From Lachnospiraceae bacterium (GTDB lineage: Bacteria > Bacillota > Clostridia > Lachnospirales > Lachnospiraceae), in assembly GCA_003489085.1 (NCBI GenBank), contig DNJM01000129.1, positions 2,333-13,894 of the forward strand: a DNA stretch of 11,562 nt, given 5' to 3'. Of this stretch, positions 1 to 7,692 are shown piece after piece. Numbering within the stretch: the first letter of the stretch is position 1; each line of letters starts with the position of its first letter. The position numbers were made by a program, and so were the translations under genes. Below the pieces are notes generated by a model that did no database searches, was not told where the DNA came from, and was given only the letters and a program-made list of their open reading frames with translations.

Positions 1-219
1 TGTGGAAATGTTTTTTTCCGTCTTTGCAGTGCTTGATTTTTTTTCTGGAGAAGCGGGCGCAGAGATCTGATTTTCTGCAGAATTTTCTTCTGGAAGCGGT
101 TCTTTAATAGCTGACAAGCAGATTCCTAATAAAGCCAAAATAAGTATTGCACAGATGATCTTACATTGCTTTTTGTATGGAACGATACTATTTCGTAGCT
201 TTTGTATAAAGTTTTTCAT
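1..219 (-). CDS. Exported or membrane-anchored protein, N-terminal part (runs off the window)
   Basis: Reading the minus strand from an ATG at 219-217 gives 73 codons without a stop up to the window edge. The product begins MKNFIQKLRNSIVPYKKQ, followed by a hydrophobic stretch at residues ~20-37 (CKIICAILILALLGICLSA) and then a polar, Ser/Glu/Lys/Pro-rich segment. This is the layout of a signal peptide or signal anchor followed by an extracytoplasmic linker. LGIC is a poor lipobox, so a lipoprotein is possible but not favoured. A ribosome binding site (AAAGGGA on the minus strand, around 228-234) sits at normal spacing, and a good promoter lies upstream at 264-292. The gene is divergent from the large surface protein gene. 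The folded domain that would reveal its function lies outside the window, so no function is proposed. Confidence 0.7.
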   Translation of the reverse strand, partial: MKNFIQKLRNSIVPYKKQCKIICAILILALLGICLSAIKEPLPEENSAENQISAPASPEKKSSTAKTEKNIST

Positions 220-247
220 AATGTAATCCCTTTTAAAATGATATAAG

Positions 248-276
248 TTGAAAATATAACATAATTATCCCATAAA
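248..276 (+). promoter_or_regulatory. Candidate promoter for the large surface protein gene
   Basis: TTGAAA (248-253) and CATAAA (271-276) are separated by 17 bases. Both boxes are imperfect, the -10 matching only four of six positions. An alternative -10, TATAAG at 315-320, has a better box but no recognisable -35. The candidate interleaves with the minus-strand promoter, so polymerase binding at the two could be mutually exclusive. Confidence 0.3.
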
Positions 277-292
277 AGAGGGAAGAAAGCAA
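264..292 (-). promoter_or_regulatory. Sigma-A-type promoter for the leftward gene
   Basis: On the minus strand, TTGCTT (292-287) is followed after exactly 17 bases by GATAAT (269-264). The -10 box matches the consensus in five of six positions; the -35 keeps the TTG core. Transcription would start near 257, giving a leader of about 38 bases before the ATG at 219. Confidence 0.55.
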
Positions 293-374
293 GAAATAGC
301 CTATCGGTTTTATCTATAAGATGGAACATTATATAGGCGAAATCAATTAGACAAGATGTGAAGGAAAGAGTAGT

Positions 375-3300
375 ATGAAAATAGATTATTATGCAACAGA
401 GGAGGCAGAAGAATTGAAAAAGGTAAGGAAAAAGAACAAAGCTCTGGCGCTGTTACTTTCTCTACTTCTGGCGATCTCATGTGTGATTCCATCCTTCGCA
501 GCGGAACCGGACATGACAGGTCTGACAGCAGAAGCAGAGATAGAGGCTGGCACAGAGGATGCCGGAAATCCTGTGGACGAAGGCAAAAACGAGAGTGAAC
601 CCATAAGTGCGGATACCCCGGAGGATATTCAGAAATCGACAGGGGAGTCAGGCTTAACGGAAGGACAGGAGCCGACCGATGAAACAACTTATGCGGCGGA
701 TCAGGAAGAAAATGACCTGACGGCAGCAGCTGGCCAGGAAGAAGCAGTGGATGCTTCTGTATGGACATCAGAGGATTTCTCCTATGTTCCTTATGAGAAA
801 CTGTTATATGGATGTGATTATTCGAGAGAAATCACGATTCAGGGGACAGCAATTTCCGGTTTCTCTGAAACAGGAGCAGCAAAATTAGAGAAAAATACTG
901 ACCTGGTATTGCCGGCCGTCGATGACGAAGGATATCCTATTGTAGGTGTGGCGGAGAGTGCTTTCCAGGGAAAAGGACTTACATCGGTACAATTTCCTAC
1001 AGGTATGATGGTGGATTATGATGATACGGTTACCCATAAAGTGACAAAGCGAGGCAATTTTGTCATTGCTGAGAATGCTTTTTCCGGGAATCGTCTTACC
1101 TCCGTGGTATTGCCGGAGGGTGTAATTGCGGTGCTGCCGTATGCCTTTAATAATAACCAGATTGAGACGGTAAAGCTTCCAAAGACGATCTGGTGGCTTG
1201 AAACCATGTCTTTTGCACAAAACAGAATTACAACAGTTAATTTTCCGACAAGCTGTGATTTTCAGCTGGAAATGCATGGTATGGCCTTTGCGAAAAACTT
1301 TATTAAATCAGTACGGCTGCCGGATTACACCGAGGTTGTGAACAAAGATGTTTTTGCATGGAATACAGGTATGGAACCAATCGCAGAGGATGCAAAGAAC
1401 AGCTATAAAACCTATACAGTGGCTGGTCAGACATACCAGGCGGGCGTAGTCTATATGTATACGGATAATGCAGAGCTGGAAATGAAAGACAGGATCCATC
1501 ACACAGGTAAGGCGACTGCCTCACAAAAATCGGATGTACAAAAACTAGTTGTGAATAATGGTTCAGCTGAAACACAGGATCCGAATCTTCCATGGAATAT
1601 CAATGATTTTGTGATCGAGGGTACGGTGATAAAGGGCTTATCCGAGTCCGGACAGGCAAAGAGAGCAACGAATAAAGATTTAGTACTTCCGGATTTTAAT
1701 AAAGACGGAATGTATATTACAGAAATTGCTGCAGCATCGGGCGGCGGCTATGGGTTGTTCGGAGCGGAAGGAGAAGGCTTTGACACCGTATATCTTCCGA
1801 GCAATCTGAAAACGATCGGAAATTTTGCTTTTCAGAATAATGGCATCAGCGAAGTAACATTTCCTTCCAGGCTGGAAGGAATAGGAATATCAGCGTTCCA
1901 GCAGAATCAGCTTACAAGCGTCATTCTGCCGGATACCGTGACATCATTGGGCGGCGGCGCATTCGGCAGCAATCCGAAATTAGAAAGGATCAGTCTGTCA
2001 AAAGGTCTGACTGAGATTCCGGCAGGTGCTTTTGGGTGCAGCGATGCGAAAAACTGGATGGAAAAGCTGACGGCTATTGAGCTCCCGGAAGGAATTACAA
2101 GTATAGGGAATAATGCTTTTGCAGGAAATAACTTCAGCAAAATTGTGATGCCGTCTACGTTAAAAACGATCGGTTCTTTCGCATTTTCGACTAAGAATTA
2201 TCTTACAACACCCTGTACGGTGGTTTTGAATGACGGACTGGAGACAATCGGAGCAGATGCATTCAGAAATAAAATTATCAGTGAGATCGATCTTCCGGAA
2301 ACGGTGACAAAAATCAATAAAAACACCTTCCGTAAAGAATATTCAGACAGCACCCAGGCGGTTGTTACGAAAGTATATGTTTCATTACAATCACAGTACG
2401 AGGACAAGAAGAATTTCCCGGATTCGGATTTCCATCAGATTTATCTGAGAGATGCATCCGTGTGGACAGCAGAAGACTTTACATATGGGGAGGAAACATT
2501 TGAACTTTATCCAGCCGGAGAAGTGAGTGGAAAAGTCTCCTTGAATCAGTGGGTTGTTACTGGATTCTCGGAAGATGGACTGAAAAAGCTGGAAACAAAT
2601 AAAGAACTGGCGATTCCTGCAGAAGATCCAAGTGGAAGGAGCATACAGGGTGTTGCATCCAATGCATTCCGAAGGATGGGGATTATTTCTCTTAGCTTAC
2701 CGGAAAATGTGAAAACAGCCTATGATGATTCCACATGGAGTACAACAGGACAGGGGCTCACAGAAAGAGGAGATTTCTTTATCGGAGCAGGTGCTTTCCT
2801 GGGAAATGACCTGACAACCCTGGAGCTGTCGGATGGTGTGATCCTCGTAGGCGGCAATGCATTCAGCCAGAATCAGCTTACATCAGTGAAGCTGCCGAAG
2901 TCTGTCATGATGGTAGGAAATGGTGCTTTTAGTAAGAATAGTATTTCCACTCTGGAATTTCCGGAAAAGACAGATTTTGCATTCCAGGCAGATAACATGG
3001 CATTTGCTATAAATCAAATCAAGTCTGTGCAGATTCCGGCGAATACAGAGAAGATAACGAAATGGACATTTTTGCAGAATACAGGAATGGAGCCGGTTGC
3101 TACGGGAACTAACGCTGAGAAAAAAGGCGGAATCGTCTATATGTATAAGACAGAAGACGGCGGGGCTTATATCGAGCATATCGGCAATGCAAAGTCTAAT
3201 GTGCAGAAGCTGATTATCGGAACAATTCCAGCTGAGCAGGCGCCCTGGGGAGTAAGCGATTTTACTTACGACCAGGAGGGAACTACGATTACCGGTTTGT

Positions 3301-5609
3301 CTGATACGGGAAAAGAAAAGATCAAGTCCAATCCGGCTCTCATACTGCCTGAAGCAGGACCGGACGGAAAAGTCATTACTGCATTAGGCGATGGAGGCAA
3401 TTTGCAGGGCATCTTTGTATATACCGAAGGAGACAAAAACTATACACCGGCCAGCGTCCTTCTTCCGAATACTCTGACGAAAATCGGGAAATGGACCTTT
3501 GCATTAGATCCAAATAAGACTTATGAGGCTGAAATGACGGTAATTACGTTTCCGGAGGGACTTACGGAAATCGGGCAGACCGCTTTCCAGAATTCCATGC
3601 TTACCGCAGTATCCATTCCGGATACCGTGACAACAATGGGAAGTGGGACATTTACCGGATCAGGGAATCTGACAAGTATTAAATTATCTAAGAATGTGAC
3701 AGAGATTCCGGCAAGCGCTTTTAATGCAGGAACCTCTACGAATATGAAGCTTATAGAGCTGGTGATCCCAGAGGGTGTTAAGACGATTGGAGCTTCCGCA
3801 TTTATGGGTGCACATGTCGAGAGTCTTACATTGCCGGATACACTTGCTTCGATTGGGGGAAAGGCGTTTCAGAATCATCAGCTGACAGAGGTTGAGATTC
3901 CGGGAAGCGTTCTGGAAATTGGAGCCAATGCATTTAGTATTACCCAGGAAAGTTCCTCAAAGGCACTGACGAAGGTGATTTTGCATGAAGGTCTTCAGAA
4001 GATTGGAAAGGAGGCCTTTACAGGTAATAGGATCACGGAGATCGACCTTCCGAGTACAGTGACGCTGACAGCTAAGAATACTTCAGCGGACGCTATCTTC
4101 GGCAACAAGAAGACACCAGCAGATCCGATCGTCAAAGTGAAGGTTGCAGATGCAGCGAAGGTGGAAGCATTTAATACAGAATTTGCAAATGCAAATTCAC
4201 ATATAGTTGTTTATGACAAGCTTGTGGGAACCGGATGGACGGCACAGGACTTTACTTATGATGAGGAAGCAAGAAGCATCACAGGATGGTCTGAAAGCGG
4301 ACAGGGAAAGAGAAAAACATTAAAAGCATTGGTTCTTCCGGATCAGACTCCGAGCGGAGAGGACATCGTTGCAATCGGTGATGGAGCATTCAGAATCCCG
4401 GATGAGGAAGTTACGGTTACTAAATTCGGAATTGAGTCACCGAATGGAATGACTTCTGTAGAATATCCTGAAAAACTGGAGCGTATCGGTAAGGAAGCAT
4501 TTGCTCAGAATGCACTTACAGAAGCTGTTTTCAGTGAGGGCAGCACAGGAATCCGTTCGATTGGAGAAAGAGCGTTCTATGGAAATGATCTCACAAAGGT
4601 TGTGCTTCCGGATACATTGACCGAGCTTGGAGAGGGTGCCTTTGCTACCAATGATATTACAGAGCTGAAGCTCTCCGCAGGAGTTACAAAGATTCCTTCC
4701 GGCGCGTTTTCTATGAATATCAGACTGAACAGCATTACCATTCCGGATACGGTTACAGAGATTGGAGAGACAGCATTTGCCGGAGCGAGACTGACATCGC
4801 TTACCATCCCGGCATCCGTGGAAAAGATTGGAAGAAAAGCCTTCCATCTGCATCATTTAACAAGTCTGGTGATTCCAGGGAATGTGAAGGAAATAGGAGA
4901 ATCTGCATTTGAGGGTACCTATAAAGCAACGACACTGAAGAGTCTTGTACTTGAGGAGGGGGTTGAATCCATTGGTAAATTTGCATTTAAAGAAGGTCTG
5001 CTGGAAACAGTTCATTTGCCATCCAGCATAAAAACCGTTGGAGAATATCCTTTCCAGAATAACAAGGGTAAAGATAGCTCTCATGTAGTCGAGCTGACAA
5101 CTACCAACAAGGAGCATACCAAGCTCTCCGATGACACATATAAGGTGGTATATATCGGAACAGAAGAGATCAGCAGCTTTAAGGATGCAGCTAAACTATC
5201 CTTTGAGGAAGCCGTTTATACAGGAGAACCGCTGAAGCCGCAGGTAACAATAGAGGGCCTGCAGGAGGGTACGGATTTCACTGTAGAATACAACAATAAT
5301 ATAGAAGTAGGAACAGCTACGGTAATCATCAACGGTATAGGCAATTATACGGGCGCTTTTGCAAAGACTTTTGTAATTACCGCGCCACAGGAGAAGCCAG
5401 GTGCTTCAGATGATCATAATCAACCGGATCATCCTGAAAATAATAAGCCGGGTACAGCAACCGATAATAAGGAGACATCTGAGCCGAATAAGGCATCTAC
5501 GGCAGCAACCGGAGATAACAGCCAGCTGTTTATGTGGATCATCCTGTTATTGCTCAGCGGCGGCACAGTGCTTTATACAGCAGAAAATAAAAGAAAAGGA
5601 ATAAAGTAA
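375..5609 (+). CDS. Giant BspA-like leucine-rich-repeat cell-surface protein
   Basis: This 1744-residue secreted protein probably acts in adhesion at the cell surface; that role is inferred from the BspA/LRR_5 family. The start has a good ribosome site (AAGGAAAG, 361-368). A signal peptide with a long charged n-region and hydrophobic core at residues ~22-41 should be cut after SFA (residue ~42). An acidic low-complexity linker follows to about residue 126. Residues ~130-1595 hold five LRR modules, each opening with a WxxxDF header and filled with ~22-residue repeats of the type 'LTSVxLPxxVxxIGxxAFxxN'. Residues ~1596-1673 form an Ig-like/MBG-type domain (YTGEPLKP, YNNNIEVGTATV, NYTGAF). A Pro/Asn/Asp-rich spacer, AATGD (1710-1714), a hydrophobic segment (~1718-1736) and KRKGIK end the protein. 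This resembles a sortase signal without the usual LP. The ligand cannot be read from the sequence. Confidence 0.9.
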   Translation: MKIDYYATEEAEELKKVRKKNKALALLLSLLLAISCVIPSFAAEPDMTGLTAEAEIEAGTEDAGNPVDEGKNESEPISADTPEDIQKSTGESGLTEGQEPTDETTYAADQEENDLTAAAGQEEAVDASVWTSEDFSYVPYEKLLYGCDYSREITIQGTAISGFSETGAAKLEKNTDLVLPAVDDEGYPIVGVAESAFQGKGLTSVQFPTGMMVDYDDTVTHKVTKRGNFVIAENAFSGNRLTSVVLPEGVIAVLPYAFNNNQIETVKLPKTIWWLETMSFAQNRITTVNFPTSCDFQLEMHGMAFAKNFIKSVRLPDYTEVVNKDVFAWNTGMEPIAEDAKNSYKTYTVAGQTYQAGVVYMYTDNAELEMKDRIHHTGKATASQKSDVQKLVVNNGSAETQDPNLPWNINDFVIEGTVIKGLSESGQAKRATNKDLVLPDFNKDGMYITEIAAASGGGYGLFGAEGEGFDTVYLPSNLKTIGNFAFQNNGISEVTFPSRLEGIGISAFQQNQLTSVILPDTVTSLGGGAFGSNPKLERISLSKGLTEIPAGAFGCSDAKNWMEKLTAIELPEGITSIGNNAFAGNNFSKIVMPSTLKTIGSFAFSTKNYLTTPCTVVLNDGLETIGADAFRNKIISEIDLPETVTKINKNTFRKEYSDSTQAVVTKVYVSLQSQYEDKKNFPDSDFHQIYLRDASVWTAEDFTYGEETFELYPAGEVSGKVSLNQWVVTGFSEDGLKKLETNKELAIPAEDPSGRSIQGVASNAFRRMGIISLSLPENVKTAYDDSTWSTTGQGLTERGDFFIGAGAFLGNDLTTLELSDGVILVGGNAFSQNQLTSVKLPKSVMMVGNGAFSKNSISTLEFPEKTDFAFQADNMAFAINQIKSVQIPANTEKITKWTFLQNTGMEPVATGTNAEKKGGIVYMYKTEDGGAYIEHIGNAKSNVQKLIIGTIPAEQAPWGVSDFTYDQEGTTITGLSDTGKEKIKSNPALILPEAGPDGKVITALGDGGNLQGIFVYTEGDKNYTPASVLLPNTLTKIGKWTFALDPNKTYEAEMTVITFPEGLTEIGQTAFQNSMLTAVSIPDTVTTMGSGTFTGSGNLTSIKLSKNVTEIPASAFNAGTSTNMKLIELVIPEGVKTIGASAFMGAHVESLTLPDTLASIGGKAFQNHQLTEVEIPGSVLEIGANAFSITQESSSKALTKVILHEGLQKIGKEAFTGNRITEIDLPSTVTLTAKNTSADAIFGNKKTPADPIVKVKVADAAKVEAFNTEFANANSHIVVYDKLVGTGWTAQDFTYDEEARSITGWSESGQGKRKTLKALVLPDQTPSGEDIVAIGDGAFRIPDEEVTVTKFGIESPNGMTSVEYPEKLERIGKEAFAQNALTEAVFSEGSTGIRSIGERAFYGNDLTKVVLPDTLTELGEGAFATNDITELKLSAGVTKIPSGAFSMNIRLNSITIPDTVTEIGETAFAGARLTSLTIPASVEKIGRKAFHLHHLTSLVIPGNVKEIGESAFEGTYKATTLKSLVLEEGVESIGKFAFKEGLLETVHLPSSIKTVGEYPFQNNKGKDSSHVVELTTTNKEHTKLSDDTYKVVYIGTEEISSFKDAAKLSFEEAVYTGEPLKPQVTIEGLQEGTDFTVEYNNNIEVGTATVIINGIGNYTGAFAKTFVITAPQEKPGASDDHNQPDHPENNKPGTATDNKETSEPNKASTAATGDNSQLFMWIILLLLSGGTVLYTAENKRKGIK
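762..1592 (+). repeat. LRR module A1 of the surface protein (residues 130-406)
   Basis: The module opens with VWTSEDFSY and contains the A-type hallmarks: an AF/LP leucine-rich series, the phrase NTGMEP, a VVYMY strand and a closing VQKLVV. Module A2 shares the same order of landmarks. The repeat is diverged at the nucleotide level. Confidence 0.7.
1593..2462 (+). repeat. LRR module B1 of the surface protein (residues 407-696)
   Basis: The module opens with WNINDF and carries the B-type hallmark LPDTVTSLGGGAF, followed by an LSKGLTEIPAGAF repeat. The same pair of motifs recurs in B2 and B3 in the same order. Confidence 0.7.
2463..3245 (+). repeat. LRR module A2 of the surface protein (residues 697-957)
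   Basis: The module opens with VWTAEDFTY, again shows NTGMEP and IVYMY, and closes with VQKLII, matching A1. It differs by a short insertion in the header (FELYPAGEVSGKVSLNQ) before the WVVTGFSEDG motif. Confidence 0.7.
3246..4235 (+). repeat. LRR module B2 of the surface protein (residues 958-1287)
   Basis: The module opens with WGVSDFTY, then ITGLSDTGKEKIKSNP, and contains IPDTVTTMGSGTF followed by LSKNVTEIPASAF, matching B1. Confidence 0.7.
4236..5159 (+). repeat. LRR module B3 of the surface protein (residues 1288-1595)
   Basis: The module opens with WTAQDFTY, then ITGWSESGQGKRK, and contains LPDTLTELGEGAF followed by LSAGVTKIPSGAF. It is therefore B-type although no A module precedes it. 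It ends in front of the Ig-like domain. Confidence 0.65.
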
Positions 5610-5629
5610 AAAAATAGGTCATTTCAGGA

Positions 5630-5667
5630 AGAGGCAGATGCGGCTTGTGAGAGCTGCCCCTGCCTCT
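5630..5667 (+). terminator. Stem-loop after the surface protein gene, possible weak terminator
   Basis: AGAGGCAG (5630-5637) pairs perfectly with CTGCCTCT (5660-5667). Inside it GCGGCT (5640-5645) pairs with AGCTGC (5652-5657) with one G-U pair, around a six-base loop and a 2x2 internal loop. No T-run follows, so it may be an attenuating or RNA-stabilising hairpin rather than a full intrinsic terminator. It sits 21 bases after the stop codon. Confidence 0.45.
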
Positions 5668-5689
5668 CAGACTGTAATTGAGGTAATAT

Positions 5690-7300
5690 ATGAAACAATT
5701 TAAAAGGATAAAACAAATGGGCAGTAAACCGTCCGTCTTAATTGCATTTTATGGGTTTGTACTTCTTCTGGTGCTTGTGATTTATGGTGTAGATGTATTC
5801 GTATGGGGAAATCCTCCGACAAAAAGCCTGATGAAAGTTCTGGTTCTCTTTTTGACATTAGTCTTTTCTCTGTTTCAGATCATAAAACGTCAGCGGACAA
5901 ACCTTTCTGCTGCTGAAAAGATCTACGCAGATAAAATCGGTCATTCTTTTGAGAACGATAAAGCCAAGAGAAAGGTTTTAATTTCAGCCCTGGTTGACTA
6001 CAATAAGGATAATTTTTCTGCCTGTGTCGAAAAGCTGATCCTGTTAGCAGAACAGGCTACAACCGTTGAAGAACGGCGGGTAACAAAATATTTTTCCGCC
6101 ATGTGCTATAAGGAGTGCGGCATTCCGGATAAAGCCGTTAAGCTGTATCATGAGATTCTGAAGGAAACGCCTGGCTATAGCCCCGCCCTTAGCAACCTGT
6201 CGGTAATTTTTTATGAAAAGAAAAATTACCAAAAAGCTGTTGAGCTTGCTGAGCAGGCATTGGACTACAATCGTGACAATCCCTTTGCCAACAACAATCT
6301 TGCGGGAGCTTATGCCCACCTTTATGAGCTTGAAAAGGCCAAAAAATATGCCCGGCGTGCATTAGAGCTAAAGAAAGATCTTTATCAGGCAGTTAATCTG
6401 CTGTCTATTATTTATTTTGCAGAGGGTGATGTGCTGACATCAAAGAGATATGCAGAGCTCGCGGCTGCCCTGGGCCAGAATGCTGATAATTTAGCTGCCG
6501 CAGCCAGAAATTTCAAAACAGAATATGCGCATCATCAGGTGATAGAAACAAGGATTACGGAATGGAAGCAGAAAACCGGTACCCCGTCGATTCATTTTAC
6601 ACTGGACGGACGATTTGGAAAAAGCATAGTCGGCGGGCAGCTGAATGAACCTGCCCCCATTTCCGCAAGCGGCAAAAAAATGCGTCTTTTGGCGGCATTT
6701 TTCTGTTCTGAGCTGCCGAAAAATGATATTTTCCCACAGCGTGGCGTACTTCGATTTTACATCACTCCAGATGATTATTATGGGGCATCCATTGATAATT
6801 ATGAGGAAATGAATCTACAGAAGGAATTTCGAGTTCTGTTTGATGAAGACGAGCATGCATTTTCTACCTCAGACTATTACGGTGCAGAGGACGAATTCTT
6901 CCCTGTTTACGGTAGTTATCGTCCAAGATTCGCGTTGGAAAAGGATGGTATGTCCATTTTTGATTTTCGATTTCAGGAAACACTGGAACAGGTACTGGAA
7001 AACAGTGAGGATGATGGTGAAGCTTTCGCAGATTACCAGGATGATGCATTCAGGGAAGGAATCAATCCTATGGGGCATAAATTAGGTGGCTTCCCGTGTT
7101 TTACGCAGGAAGATCCCCGGGATGATAATTTTGATTACCATAAATATGACACATTGTTGTTCCAGCTCGATTCCGACTACACTTCCGAAGATACGAAGGT
7201 TATGTTTGGGGATTCCGGCGTTTGCAATTTCTTTATTCCTTCTGAAAAGCTGAAAAGGCATGATTTTTCAGATATCCTTTACACATGGGATTGCTTTTAA
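5690..7300 (+). CDS. Two-TM, TPR and YwqG (DUF1963) fusion protein
   Basis: This 536-residue protein has no established biochemical role. Residues ~16-39 and ~46-64 are membrane helices; the Lys/Arg-rich N-terminus and the KRQRT sequence after the second helix suggest both ends face the cytoplasm. Residues ~95-265 contain tetratricopeptide-type helix pairs, for example PDKAVKLYHEILKETPGYSP, NYQKAVELAEQALDYNRDNP and LEKAKKYARRALELKKD. Residues ~300-536 match the YwqG/DUF1963 family pattern: GKKMRLLAAFFCSELP, FPQRGVLRFYITPDDYYG, HKLGGFP with TQEDPR, LLFQLDSD, MFGDSGVCNFFI and a terminal YTWDC. The start is fixed by GAGG (5680-5683) six bases upstream. No convincing promoter was seen in the 80-base gap, so it may be transcribed by read-through from the surface protein gene. 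TPRs suggest a partner-binding role at the membrane; this is inference. Confidence 0.82.
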   Translation: MKQFKRIKQMGSKPSVLIAFYGFVLLLVLVIYGVDVFVWGNPPTKSLMKVLVLFLTLVFSLFQIIKRQRTNLSAAEKIYADKIGHSFENDKAKRKVLISALVDYNKDNFSACVEKLILLAEQATTVEERRVTKYFSAMCYKECGIPDKAVKLYHEILKETPGYSPALSNLSVIFYEKKNYQKAVELAEQALDYNRDNPFANNNLAGAYAHLYELEKAKKYARRALELKKDLYQAVNLLSIIYFAEGDVLTSKRYAELAAALGQNADNLAAAARNFKTEYAHHQVIETRITEWKQKTGTPSIHFTLDGRFGKSIVGGQLNEPAPISASGKKMRLLAAFFCSELPKNDIFPQRGVLRFYITPDDYYGASIDNYEEMNLQKEFRVLFDEDEHAFSTSDYYGAEDEFFPVYGSYRPRFALEKDGMSIFDFRFQETLEQVLENSEDDGEAFADYQDDAFREGINPMGHKLGGFPCFTQEDPRDDNFDYHKYDTLLFQLDSDYTSEDTKVMFGDSGVCNFFIPSEKLKRHDFSDILYTWDCF

Positions 7301-7332
7301 AAATGAAAATAGAAACGTGAGGAGATGCAAGA

Positions 7333-7560
7333 ATGTCTATTGATGTAACGATTCGGCAAAAAGGTTTTTTCAAAAAGGAGCTGCCGCTCAAAGTGATTTT
7401 AGGAAACAATTTAAGCTATGGGACATTTGATGGGCTGCGTCTGGAAACCGACGTCATAAAGGGCAATGAGAAGTTTTTTGAATCCATCAATGACAAAAAA
7501 TCAGCAGATATGATGCGGAATCAGTTTCAAAAAAGATATGAGTATTATTGCATACAATAA
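7333..7560 (+). CDS. Small protein of unknown function, possibly a truncated remnant
   Basis: The 75-residue product begins MSIDVTIRQKGFFKKELPLK and I do not recognise it with confidence. A strong ribosome site (GAGGAG, 7319-7324) sits 8 bases before the ATG, and the gene starts only 32 bases after the TPR-YwqG gene, so the two are probably co-transcribed. The first ~45 residues look beta-rich (alternating hydrophobic residues, KVILGNNLSYGTFDGLRLE), while the last ~30 are charged and helical (NDKKSADMMRNQFQKRYEYY). There is no signal peptide or membrane segment. The stop codon lies in the right arm of a perfect palindrome (7536-7569). The abrupt change in character and the palindrome make a 3'-truncated larger gene possible, but a genuine short protein cannot be excluded. 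Confidence 0.6.
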   Translation: MSIDVTIRQKGFFKKELPLKVILGNNLSYGTFDGLRLETDVIKGNEKFFESINDKKSADMMRNQFQKRYEYYCIQ

Positions 7561-7569
7561 TACTCATAT
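7536..7569. repeat. Perfect 15-bp inverted repeat with CATA loop over the 3' end of the small gene
   Basis: The left arm 7536-7550 (ATATGAGTATTATTG) is the exact reverse complement of 7555-7569, leaving the four-base loop CATA. The TAA stop of the small gene (7558-7560) is inside the right arm. It could end transcription of the upstream unit, but the stem is AT-rich and no T-run follows on either side. Confidence 0.7.
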
Positions 7570-7574
7570 ACTAG

Positions 7575-7692
7575 TAAAATGGTATATAATTTCACAAAAA
7601 ATGAGAAGAAAATTAGTGAATTTTAACAAAAAATGGTTGACATAAAAGGTCAGACGGATTAGTATATAGGTAGTTCGAGATTTACCATTTTA
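7575..7692. repeat. Inverted repeat pair TAAAATGGTA / TACCATTTTA flanking the glm promoter
   Basis: TAAAATGGTA at 7575-7584 recurs as its exact reverse complement at 7683-7692. Extending the match, TAAAATGGTAtAT and TAAAATGGTAaAT agree at 12 of 13 positions. The right copy lies just after the predicted start of transcription of the glm operon. A third small palindrome, AAAATT-AGTG-AATTTT (7609-7624), lies between them. An operator role is only a suggestion. Confidence 0.35.
7637..7665 (+). promoter_or_regulatory. Promoter of the glutamate mutase operon
   Basis: A consensus -35 box TTGACA (7637-7642) is followed after 17 bases by TAGTAT (7660-7665), a four-of-six -10 box. Transcription would begin near 7672 and leave a leader of about 45 bases. 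That is too short for a cobalamin riboswitch. Confidence 0.65.

Noticed and set aside
343..768. A 141-codon minus-strand frame opposite the signal peptide and acidic linker.
   Set aside because: It overlaps the well-supported start of the surface protein. Its Pro/Leu/Ser-rich composition is the expected complement of an acidic low-complexity coding region.
762..5159. The repeated nucleotide motifs within the LRR gene as a possible CRISPR or satellite array.
   Set aside because: The repeats are in one continuous reading frame, diverge at the DNA level and follow the 22-23-residue LRR period; they are protein repeats.
5401..5604. A 67-codon plus-strand frame overlapping the C-terminus of the surface protein.
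   Set aside because: It is wholly contained in another frame of the larger gene, has no ribosome site, and gives an Ile/Arg/Gln-rich sequence without family resemblance.
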